This document shows positions 24,753 to 32,144 of a stretch of DNA of 64,000 bases, piece by piece. The notes below the pieces were generated by a model that ran no database searches, was not told where the DNA came from, and saw nothing but the letters and a program-made list of their open reading frames with translations. Origin of the DNA: Streptomyces griseoluteus (GTDB lineage Bacteria > Actinomycetota > Actinomycetes > Streptomycetales > Streptomycetaceae); the NCBI RefSeq assembly GCF_004784465.1, contig NZ_SRRU01000008.1, positions 310,001 through 374,000 on the forward strand. The letters are read 5' to 3'. A program made the translations under genes and the position numbers. Each line of letters opens with the position of its first letter. The stretch's first letter is position 1.

Positions 24753-25367
24753 ATGTACCCCGGCCGGATCGTGACCGAGGGCAGCTGGAACACCACCTCC
24801 TCCCTGACCCGCGAGCCCTACCGCTACTCCAAGACCCTGGCGAAGCTGGAGGCATGGCGGATCGCGCAGGAGCAGAACCGCTGGCGGCTGGTCACCGTCA
24901 ACCCCGGCCTGGTCATCGGCCCAGTCCTCAACTCCGCGCCGACCAGCGAGAGCTTCACCATCGCGCGGCAGATGGCGAGCGGCCGGATGCGCTGCGGCGC
25001 CCCGCGCATCGCGCTGACCGTGGTCGGCGTACGCGAGATCGCCTACGCCCATCTGGCCGCCGCGTTCCTCCCCGACGCGGAGGGCCGTCACCTCCTCGCG
25101 GCCGAGTCCACCGACGTCGACCTCGCCCGCCGCCTCCTCCCTGCCTACGGCTCCTACCCCCTGCCACGCCGCGACCTCCCCGAGCCCCTGGCGGTCGCCC
25201 TGGCCCCGGCGGCGGGCCTCGAACGCGGGTACCTACGGCGCGACATCGGCTACGACCTCCGTGTGGACACCACCAAGAGCCGCCGCGAGCTGGGGGTGCG
25301 GTACCGGCCCGCGCAGGCGTCGATGGAGGAGATGTTCGCGCAGGTCGTCGGGGCCAGGGGCCGATAG
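24753..25367 (+). pseudogene. NAD-dependent epimerase/SDR, N-terminal half missing
   Basis: The 204-residue frame is the C-terminal half of an extended SDR of the dihydroflavonol-reductase type. The catalytic YRYSK is at residues 28-32, followed by the substrate-side loops (VNPGLVIGPVLN, VGVREIAYAHLAAAF, LRVDTTKSRRELGVRY). Family members are about 340 residues and begin with a GxxGxxG Rossmann strand some 130 residues earlier. Here an in-frame TGA lies two codons before the ATG, and tetR occupies the upstream DNA. Without the cofactor domain it cannot be an active reductase. A TTGACA box at 24723 could still give transcription. Confidence 0.75.
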
Positions 25368-25466
25368 CGCCGAGCGCCGTTTCACGCCGGCCCGCCCGTT
25401 CGTGGTTCGACCGCGCCTGCCCGGTCACCCGGTCCCCAGGGGCCCCGGCGACCCGAGGAGGCGCAC

Positions 25467-26327
25467 ATGACCGCGACCCCGCAGGACCCACCCGTCACCT
25501 GCCACTTCATCGGCAACGCCACGCTCCTGATCCGCTACGGCGACGTCACCCTGCTGACCGACCCCAACTTCCTCCACCGCGGCCAGTACGCCTACCTCGG
25601 GCACGGCCTCGTCAGCCGCCGTCTGCTGGAGCCGACCCTCGGTGTCGCCGACCTGCCCGCCGGCATCGACGCGATCGTGCTGTCCCACCTGCACGGAGAC
25701 CACTGGGACCGGGTTGCGCGGCGCGGCCTCGACTCGGGCCTCCCGGTACTCACCACACCCCAGGCCGCCCGCAAACTGCGCCGCCTGCACGGCTTCCCGC
25801 ACGCCACCGCGCTGGAGACCTGGCAGAGCCGTACGGTGACCGGCCGCGAGACCCAGGTGACCGTCACCTCCTTGCCGGGGCAGCACGCGGGCGGCCCGCT
25901 CCGGCCCCTGCTGCCGCAGGTCATGGGCAGCCTGCTCGAGTTCGGCCCCCTCGGCGGCCCGCCCGTGCTCCGCCTCTACCTCTCCGGCGACACGCTGCCC
26001 TTCCCGCCGATCGTCGCGGCCATCGCCCGCCGCTGCCCCGACCTCGACCTCGCCGTCCTCCACCTCGGCGGCACCACGCTCCCCGGCGGCTTCCTCGTCA
26101 CCATGACGGGAGCCCAGGGCGCCGGCTTCACCCAACGGCTGGACCCGGAATGGGTGCTGCCGGTGCACTACGAGGAGTACACCGTCATGAAGTCCCCGCT
26201 GAGCGACTTCCTCCACGCCGTACGGCAGCGCGGGCTCGGCGCACGGCTCGTACCGTGCGCACGCGGCGAGCGCGTCGCCCTGCGCCCCGGCGGGCGGCCC
26301 GTGGTCGAGGCGGCGCCCGTGCGGTGA
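25467..26327 (+). CDS. MBL-fold metallo-hydrolase
   Basis: A 286-residue metallo-beta-lactamase-fold enzyme related to the UlaG/NAPE-PLD-like group. Metal ligands are visible: HLHGDHWD (about residues 73-80), a histidine in GQHAGGPL, SGDT, and a terminal histidine in PVHYEEY. The first strand FIGNATLLIRYGDVTLLTDPNF is typical. No signal peptide. CGAGGAGG precedes ATG 25467. Substrate unknown; related enzymes act on phosphodiester or lactone bonds. Confidence 0.88.
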   Translation: MTATPQDPPVTCHFIGNATLLIRYGDVTLLTDPNFLHRGQYAYLGHGLVSRRLLEPTLGVADLPAGIDAIVLSHLHGDHWDRVARRGLDSGLPVLTTPQAARKLRRLHGFPHATALETWQSRTVTGRETQVTVTSLPGQHAGGPLRPLLPQVMGSLLEFGPLGGPPVLRLYLSGDTLPFPPIVAAIARRCPDLDLAVLHLGGTTLPGGFLVTMTGAQGAGFTQRLDPEWVLPVHYEEYTVMKSPLSDFLHAVRQRGLGARLVPCARGERVALRPGGRPVVEAAPVR

Positions 26328-26436
26328 GCGGAGCCGACCGGACGGAAGCCGGCGGAGCGGGTGTCGATCGCGCTCGCGGTGGGAAAGCCGTGTGCGGACG
26401 GACCGTAGCGCACGCTCACCGGAGGGAGCACAGCCG

Positions 26437-26982
26437 ATGGCCACCACAGCGGGAACCGCACGGCCGCCCGACACGGCACCCGCGAGCCTGCGGCTGCCAG
26501 GACTGCTGCTCGGCGTCGGCCTCGGCGGATTCGTCGACGGCATCCTGCTGCACCAGCTCCTCCAGTGGCACCACATGCTGACCAGCACCAACCACGACCG
26601 CATCGGCGTCAAGTACTACGACCCGCACACGGTGTCCGGGCTGGAGATGAACACCGTGTGGGACGGCGTCTTCCACGCCCTGTGCTGGATCGCCGTCCTG
26701 CTCGGCCTCGCCGTCCTGTACTCCCGCGTCACCCACGACCGGCGCACCGTGTGGACCTCTCGGGTGCTGTGGGGGTGGGTGCTGTCCGGCTGGGGCGTCT
26801 TCAACCTGGTGGAGGGCGTCCTCGACCACCAGATCCTCGGCATCCACCATGTGCACGGCGGGCCCTACCAGGCGTGGTGGGACGCCGGTTTCCTCGTCCT
26901 CGGCGCGCTGTTCATCGCCGCCGGCCACCTGATCCGGCGCGGCGGCCGCTTCCACGACCCCGCGACCGAGCGCGGCGCATGA
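26437..26982 (+). CDS. DUF2243 membrane protein
   Basis: A 181-residue protein with four predicted membrane helices (about residues 22-42, 78-100, 112-132, 147-167) and conserved histidines: GILLHQLLQWHHM, FHALCW, LDHQILGIHHVHGG. This pattern is that of DUF2243, a family of unknown function. The histidines line helix ends, so metal or heme contact is conceivable. GGAGGGAG precedes ATG 26437. The stop overlaps the start of the CtaG gene (ATGA), indicating a functional pair. Confidence 0.88.
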   Translation: MATTAGTARPPDTAPASLRLPGLLLGVGLGGFVDGILLHQLLQWHHMLTSTNHDRIGVKYYDPHTVSGLEMNTVWDGVFHALCWIAVLLGLAVLYSRVTHDRRTVWTSRVLWGWVLSGWGVFNLVEGVLDHQILGIHHVHGGPYQAWWDAGFLVLGALFIAAGHLIRRGGRFHDPATERGA

Positions 26983-27806
26983 CGGAACACCACCACGGAG
27001 CGGGCACGGTCCTGCCGCAGGCGGTGACGGTCGTCCTGGCCCTGCTGGCCCTCGCCGCGCTCCACCACCTCGCGGTGCGACGGGCCGTACGCCACAACCC
27101 CGCCCAGGACTGGCCGGCTTGGCGCACCATCTCCTTCGTCACCGGCCTGGCTCTCCTCGCCGTCGCCCTGGTGCCCCCGGCGCCCACCGGTTTCCCCGCG
27201 CACATGGCCCAGCACATGCTCATCGGCATGTACGCCCCGCTGGCGCTCGTGCTGGCCGCCCCCGTCACGCTGGCGTTGCGCGCGCTGCCACCCGCCGGGG
27301 CCCGCCGGATCACGGCCGTCCTGCACAGCCCGCCCGTCCGGTGCGCGGTCCATCCGGTCAGCGCGCTCCTGCTGAGCACCGGCAGCCTGGCGGTGCTGTA
27401 CTTCACCCCGCTGTACAACACCGCCATGAGCCACCCCGCCGGGCACTGGCTCATGGCGGCACACTTCCTGCTCTCCGGATGCCTGTTCGCGCACGCCATC
27501 GCGGGCCCCGACCCCGCCCCCGGCCGCCCCGGCGTACCTGCCCGGCTCACCTGCCTGGGCATCGCCATCGCAGCGCACGCCCTGATCGCCCAGGCCCTGT
27601 ACGGCGGCTTCTTCGCCGACGTCCACGCGCCGATCGACCAGGTCCGGCGCGGCGCGGAGATCATGTACTACGGCGGAGACATCGCCGAACTCCTGCTGGC
27701 CGCCGCCCTCGTGACCACCTGGCGCCCGGAGCGGCGCGGCGGCCCCCCGCGGCGCACCCCGGCAACGGCCGTAACGGAAACCGGCATCAGCGGCCGAACC
27801 GGCTGA
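26979..27806 (+). CDS. CtaG-family cytochrome c oxidase assembly-like protein
   Basis: A 275-residue polytopic protein of the caa3-type CtaG family (PF09678): FPAHMAQHMLIGMYAPLALVLAAPVTLALRALP, LYFTPLYNTAMSHPAGHWLMAAHFLLSGCLFAHAIAGPDP and YGGDIAELLLAA. About seven helices. Family members assist copper insertion or oxidase assembly. The preceding DUF2243 gene overlaps by 4 bases. No oxidase subunit gene is nearby, so this may be a separate copper- or heme-related module. Confidence 0.87.
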   Translation: MTEHHHGAGTVLPQAVTVVLALLALAALHHLAVRRAVRHNPAQDWPAWRTISFVTGLALLAVALVPPAPTGFPAHMAQHMLIGMYAPLALVLAAPVTLALRALPPAGARRITAVLHSPPVRCAVHPVSALLLSTGSLAVLYFTPLYNTAMSHPAGHWLMAAHFLLSGCLFAHAIAGPDPAPGRPGVPARLTCLGIAIAAHALIAQALYGGFFADVHAPIDQVRRGAEIMYYGGDIAELLLAAALVTTWRPERRGGPPRRTPATAVTETGISGRTG

Positions 27807-27940
27807 CAGCGCCTCGGCAGTCAGGCGGTGACACCCAGATGATCCGTCGCCGAACGCCCCCCGGACTGGTGTGAGATGCGTCTTCATCCGATCTGAGGAA
27901 GCCACCAATCCGGCCCCGCCCCCGGCCCCGGATTCCCCGC

Positions 27941-29530
27941 GTGAGTGAGGAACAGAGCGACCCAAGGAGATCACCGGGGCCGGCGCGGACGGCGCTGGGC
28001 GCGCTGAGCGGCATGCTCGCCGGGTTCGCCGCGCTGGCGGTGGCCGAACTGGTGGCGGCGGGGGTACGGCCGCAGGCAAGCCCGGTGGTCGTGGTCGGCG
28101 GGGCCTCCATCGACCAGACCCCGGCGGCGGTCAAGGACTGGGCGATCCGTCACTTCGGCACCGACGACAAGCTGGTGCTGCAGCTCGGCATCCTCGCCGT
28201 ACTCGCGCTGCTCGCCCTGGGCCTGGGCGCGTCGGCGGTGCGCCGCCGGGCCGTCGGAGCCGCCGGTGTCCTCCTCTTCGGCGTGATCGGCGCGGTGGCC
28301 GCCCTCACCCGCCCGGACTCCCGAGGCTTCACGGACACGTTGCCGTCCCTGATCGGGGCCGCCGTCGGGACGCTGCTGCTCCACTTCCTGGCCGGACGCC
28401 TCATCACCCCCGTACCGGTCGCTGACAGCGAGCCCGGCGACTGGGACCGGCGGGGCTTCGTCATCGCGGCCACCTCCGCGGCCGCCGCGTCCGCCGTCGT
28501 GGGCAGGGTCGGCCGGACGCTGAGCGGCAGCCGGGCGGGGGGCGCCGTCGCCTCCCGCCAGCAGGTCGTCCTGCCCCGCCCCGGCTCGCCCGCACGGCCG
28601 GTACCGGCGCGGACGGCCCTGCGGGTCGAGGGCGTCAGCCCCTACGTCACGTCCAACAAGAGCTTCTACCGCGTCGACACCGCCCTCGTGGTCCCCAAGG
28701 TGGACGCCACCGCCTGGCACCTCCGGGTGCACGGCAAGGGCGTGACCCGGCCGGCCACCTTCACCTTCGACGATCTGCTGCGCCGACGGCTGATCGAGCG
28801 CGACATCACCCTGACCTGCGTGTCGAACGAGGTCGGCGGCCCGTACGCCGGCAACGCCCGCTGGACCGGCGTCCGCCTGGCCGACCTGCTCGCCGAATGC
28901 GGGGTCAAGGCCCCCTCGCACGGTGGACCGGCCGACCAGTTGGTGGCCCGCTCGGTGGACGGCATGACCATCGGCACGCCCGTCGAGGACATCATGGACG
29001 GCCGCGACGCCATGCTCGCCGTCGGCATGAACGGCGAACCGCTGCCCTTCGAGCACGGCTTCCCGGTACGCATGCTCGTGCCCGGCCTGTACGGGTACGT
29101 CTCCGCCTGCAAGTGGATCCAGGACATCGAACTCACCACGTTCGACTCCTACGACCCGTACTGGGTCAAGCGAGGCTGGGCGCGGAAGGCGCCGGTCAAG
29201 ACGCAGTCCCGCATCGACACCCCCAAGCCGTTCGCCCGGCCGAAGTCCGGGACCGTGATGGTGGCCGGGGTCGCCTGGGCCCAGCACCGGGGCATCGACA
29301 AGGTCGAGGTCCGGGTGGACGACGGTCCCTGGCAGGAGGCCCACCTCGCCGCCGAGGACACCCGCGACACCTGGCGCCAGTGGTCCTTCCCCTGGCAGGC
29401 GACCAAGGGATCCCACACCCTCACCGTGCGCGCCACCGACCGCACCGGAAGCGTGCAGACGGAGAAGCGCGCCCGGACCATCCCCGACGGCGCGAGCGGC
29501 TGGCACTCCGTCGTCGTGACCGCGCAGTGA
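27941..29530 (+). CDS. membrane-anchored molybdopterin-dependent oxidoreductase (sulfite-oxidase fold)
   Basis: A 529-residue protein. Four or so helices occupy residues about 15-160. A second hydrophobic anchor (RRGFVIAATSAAAASAVVG) leads to the extracytoplasmic sulfite-oxidase-type Mo domain (about 225-420) with the Mo-ligand cysteine in ITLTCVSNEVGGPYAGNARWTG. A C-terminal dimerisation domain (about 430-529) carries RIDTPKPF and GVAWAQHRGIDKVEVRVDDGPW. Substrate is not evident. GTG 27941 is the first start; no strong ribosome site is seen, and AAGGAG lies downstream of it. The sigK/rskA pair converges on it. Confidence 0.87.
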   Translation: MSEEQSDPRRSPGPARTALGALSGMLAGFAALAVAELVAAGVRPQASPVVVVGGASIDQTPAAVKDWAIRHFGTDDKLVLQLGILAVLALLALGLGASAVRRRAVGAAGVLLFGVIGAVAALTRPDSRGFTDTLPSLIGAAVGTLLLHFLAGRLITPVPVADSEPGDWDRRGFVIAATSAAAASAVVGRVGRTLSGSRAGGAVASRQQVVLPRPGSPARPVPARTALRVEGVSPYVTSNKSFYRVDTALVVPKVDATAWHLRVHGKGVTRPATFTFDDLLRRRLIERDITLTCVSNEVGGPYAGNARWTGVRLADLLAECGVKAPSHGGPADQLVARSVDGMTIGTPVEDIMDGRDAMLAVGMNGEPLPFEHGFPVRMLVPGLYGYVSACKWIQDIELTTFDSYDPYWVKRGWARKAPVKTQSRIDTPKPFARPKSGTVMVAGVAWAQHRGIDKVEVRVDDGPWQEAHLAAEDTRDTWRQWSFPWQATKGSHTLTVRATDRTGSVQTEKRARTIPDGASGWHSVVVTAQ

Positions 29531-29732
29531 GCCCCGAAGCGGCTCCCCACCCCCTGACCAACTCCCACCGTCCGGCAGCCCGTTGCTGCCTCACCACGAC
29601 CGATGAGGACTGCCCGGGGAGCGCGCGCGACGAGGTACGGCGCCGGATCGCCGTCACCTGCCAAGTCGGCACGCGGCGGGGCCTGTTCGTCAAACTCGCT
29701 CGGTGTCGTACGGCCCGGCACGACGCCGTGCC

Positions 29733-30461
29733 TCAGAGCTGAACCACCCCCAGCGGCGTGGTTGTCGGCTGATTCGACCCTCCCGCCGGCTCCACCGTGA
29801 TCCCCACGGCCGTCGCCCGGCCGAGGGGGCCCAGCAGGACCCGGCCCTGACGGCCTCCCGTGCCGGAGAGCAGGCCGCCGGAGCGGAAGGTGGTGCCGTT
29901 GTCGGCGTACCAGAGCTGGTACACCTTCCCCTCGCCGAGGACGGGCAGCCCGGTGGCGACGAAGGCCGCCTTCTGCTTCTGCCGGGACATGACCACGCTC
30001 GCCCGTCCGCCGTTGCTCAGGTCACCGGTGCGCACGGTGGCATCCGGGGCGGTCACCACCTCGGCGAGCGAGGAGGTACGCCGCTCCTGTTCCTGCGCCG
30101 TGCGCCGGGCCTCCCGCGCCTCCTCGTGCTGCCACCAGGCGGTCGATCCGCCGGCGACGGCCGCCGCGAGGCAGGCGGCGAGCGCCCAGGGGAGCAGCCG
30201 TTGGGCACGGCTCGGCCGGGCCGGCGGGGTCTCCTGCCGGATGTTCCGGATCTCTGCCAGCACGCGGGTGCGGGCCGCGTCGTCCGGGGGCAGTGAGACG
30301 GCCTCGGCGAGTCCGACCACCGCCTCCATGAGCTGCGCGGCCTCCTCCCGGCAGGCCGCGCAGGCCGCGAGGTGGTTCTCGAAGGCGGCCCGTTCGTCCG
30401 GGGGCAGGGCGTCGAGCACATAGGCGCCGACCGCGTCGTGATCGCCGGGAGCCGCGCTCAT
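29733..30461 (-). CDS. rskA: anti-sigma-K factor RskA
   Basis: A 242-residue single-pass membrane anti-sigma factor. The cytoplasmic N-terminus has the ZAS pattern HLAACAAC (H-x3-C-x2-C) in residues about 28-36. A transmembrane helix spans about 90-106 (LLPWALAACLAAAVAGG), and the outer portion is the RskA domain (QKAAFVATGLPVLGEGKVYQLWYADNG). RskA holds SigK at the membrane and releases it after regulated proteolysis. Its ATG overlaps the sigK stop (ATGA), so the two are produced together. Confidence 0.92.
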   Translation of the reverse strand: MSAAPGDHDAVGAYVLDALPPDERAAFENHLAACAACREEAAQLMEAVVGLAEAVSLPPDDAARTRVLAEIRNIRQETPPARPSRAQRLLPWALAACLAAAVAGGSTAWWQHEEAREARRTAQEQERRTSSLAEVVTAPDATVRTGDLSNGGRASVVMSRQKQKAAFVATGLPVLGEGKVYQLWYADNGTTFRSGGLLSGTGGRQGRVLLGPLGRATAVGITVEPAGGSNQPTTTPLGVVQL

Positions 30462-31027
30462 TCGCCGGCCTCCAGACACTGCCGCAGCCGGTGCAGCCCG
30501 GTGCGCATCCGCGTCTTCACCGTGCCGGGCGGCTTGCTCAGCGCGCGGGCGACCTCGTCGTACGTCAGGCCCTCGTAGTAGGCCAGCACCAGCGGCACCC
30601 GCAGGTTCCGGCACAGCGCGGCCAGGCAGCGGTAGAGCCTGCGCTGCTCGTCGCGGTCCTGCACCAGCTCGGCCACCATGTCGAACGGGCGCTCGCTGTT
30701 GCCCTCGGCCACCCGGCGGTCCCGGTCGGACGCGGCCTGCGCCGAGCGGACCCGGTCGACCGCGCGGTGATGTGCCAGGGCGAACACCCAGGCCTTGGCC
30801 GAAGCGTGCTCGGGACGGAAACGGGGCGCCGTACGCCAGACCTCCAGCATGACCTCCTGCGCGACCTCCTCCGCCTGCGAGGCGTCGCGCACCACGCGCA
30901 GGGCCAGACCTCGCACGGAGCCGGACAGGCTGTCGTACAGCAGGGTGAACGCCTCCTCGCTGCCGTGCGCGGTCGCCGTCAGCCAGCCGTCGAGACGGCG
31001 GTCGTCGGCGGTCCTGTCCCTGGGCAT
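30458..31027 (-). CDS. sigK: ECF RNA polymerase sigma factor SigK-type
   Basis: A 189-residue ECF sigma factor. Region 2 is FTLLYDSLSGSVRGLALRVVRDASQAEEVAQEVMLEVWR, and region 4 contains the helix-turn-helix LTYDEVARALSKPPGTVKTRMRTGLHRLR. Paired with the RskA-type anti-sigma downstream, it belongs to the SigK group. In mycobacteria SigK responds to redox change; here targets are unknown, and the neighbouring molybdopterin oxidoreductase is a candidate. ATG 31027 follows GAGGGGAGG. Confidence 0.92.
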   Translation of the reverse strand: MPRDRTADDRRLDGWLTATAHGSEEAFTLLYDSLSGSVRGLALRVVRDASQAEEVAQEVMLEVWRTAPRFRPEHASAKAWVFALAHHRAVDRVRSAQAASDRDRRVAEGNSERPFDMVAELVQDRDEQRRLYRCLAALCRNLRVPLVLAYYEGLTYDEVARALSKPPGTVKTRMRTGLHRLRQCLEAGE

Positions 31028-31129
31028 CGCTGTCGTTCCTCCCCTCGTCCTGGCACTCCTTCCTGTCCAGCCTGGGTGCCGGGTGCCGTCCCCGCGCCCG
31101 GTGGGCGCCCGCCTGCCGCCGTTCGAGTG

Positions 31130-31546
31130 CTATCCGTCCGGGGGGTCCAGGACGGCCCAGACGGTGTGCCCGTCAAGGGTCGGCTCGTCGCCCCAGCGGC
31201 TGGCCAGGGCGTCGACCAGGAACAGTCCCCGGCCGGACTCCTCCAGCGTGAAGGACGGATGCCGCCACCGGGCCCGGACCAGGGTGGTGTCGAAGCTCGG
31301 CCCCGCGTCGGCCACCTCGATGCGCAGCGCCGGCCCGTCGGGGGACCGCCGTCGCAGTGCGCACGCCACCCGGACGGGCGGCCTGCCGTGCCGCAACGCG
31401 TTGGAGACCAGTTCGCTGACCACCACCGAGGCGTCGTCCGCGAACTCCGCCGCCTGCCAGCGGGCCAGGTGGTCGCGCAGATCGTCGCGCACCGCGTCCG
31501 CGGGGGCGGCGGAGTCGTAACTGAGACGGCAGGAATCGCGCTTCAT
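31130..31546 (-). CDS. ATP-binding protein, RsbW-like anti-sigma kinase fold
   Basis: A 138-residue HATPase_c protein with the N-box VVVSELVSNALRHG and G-box SGRGLFLVDALASRWG. Streptomyces carry dozens of these single-domain proteins; some phosphorylate anti-anti-sigma factors. ATG 31546 preceded by GAAGG is preferred over the longer frame to 31684. The partner is not encoded next door; the SpoIIE protein at 4.1 kb is far away. Function therefore unassigned. Confidence 0.85.
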   Translation of the reverse strand: MKRDSCRLSYDSAAPADAVRDDLRDHLARWQAAEFADDASVVVSELVSNALRHGRPPVRVACALRRRSPDGPALRIEVADAGPSFDTTLVRARWRHPSFTLEESGRGLFLVDALASRWGDEPTLDGHTVWAVLDPPDG

Positions 31547-31717
31547 GACGAACACCTTCAGGGGCCTTTCAGGTAATTCGTCACGGAGTGCGCCTCGGAT
31601 GGGTGTCCGGCGGAACGGACGGCCCTCGGCAGAAAGTGCGAAACGGGGCAAACCGTGGCAGCCCCCGCTCCGAATCAAGGACATGAACGCTTCGAGACCT
31701 GAGGGGAGGTGTACTCA

Positions 31718-32089
31718 ATGCGCGCTCTCAACGTGAAGCGGGCCGCTGTCCTCGCGGCGGCCGGAGCGATGCTGGCGGGTGGTGCCGCCATCGGGACGGC
31801 GGGCACCGCGTCGGCGTCCGTGCCCGGGTCGGCGCCGGCCTCCTACAGCCAGCACCACGGCGACCGGGGGTCGGACCACCACGGCTACGACAACCGCCAC
31901 CACGACCGCTACGGCTACGGCTACGACCACCGCCACCATGACCGCTATGGCTACGGCTACGGCTACGACCACCGTCACCACGACCGCTATGGCCACGACG
32001 GCTGGGGCAACTCGTACCACCGTTGGCACAACCACTGGCACGACGGCTGGTGGGGCAACGACTGGTGGCACTCGGGCTACCGATACTGA
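31718..32089 (+). CDS. secreted His/Tyr/Gly-rich repeat protein
   Basis: A 123-residue protein with a clear Sec signal peptide (RAAVLAAAGAMLAGGAAIGTAGTASA, cleavage near residue 34). The mature part is dominated by three tandem copies of a D-x-R-H-H-D-R-Y-G unit separated by YGYG, and then a Trp/His-rich tail (SYHRWHNHWHDGWWGNDWWHSGYRY). Histidine, tyrosine, glycine, aspartate and arginine make up most of it. No catalytic motif. Clustered histidines suggest metal binding or a surface or matrix role. GGGGAGG at 8 bases supports ATG 31718. No family recognised. Confidence 0.78.
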   Translation: MRALNVKRAAVLAAAGAMLAGGAAIGTAGTASASVPGSAPASYSQHHGDRGSDHHGYDNRHHDRYGYGYDHRHHDRYGYGYGYDHRHHDRYGHDGWGNSYHRWHNHWHDGWWGNDWWHSGYRY

Positions 32090-32144
32090 TCCGGAACGCG
32101 GTGAGGCCGGCCCGTGAGCGGGGGCCGGCCTCACTGTTCCGCTG

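Noticed and set aside
24709..24760. TTGACA at 24723 as evidence that the SDR gene is intact
   Set aside because: A promoter box does not restore the missing cofactor-binding half, and no in-frame coding sequence precedes the ATG.
31965..32060. simple-sequence satellite DNA as sole explanation of the repeat
   Set aside because: Third-position changes (CAC/CAT, GGC/GGA-type variation) preserve the protein repeat, which points to selection on the peptide.
31715..32134. 139-residue minus-strand frame with long Val/Ala hydrophobic runs
   Set aside because: It is the antisense shadow of the His/Tyr repeat gene; the hydrophobic runs are the complements of His/Tyr/Gly codons. The plus frame has a signal peptide and ribosome site.
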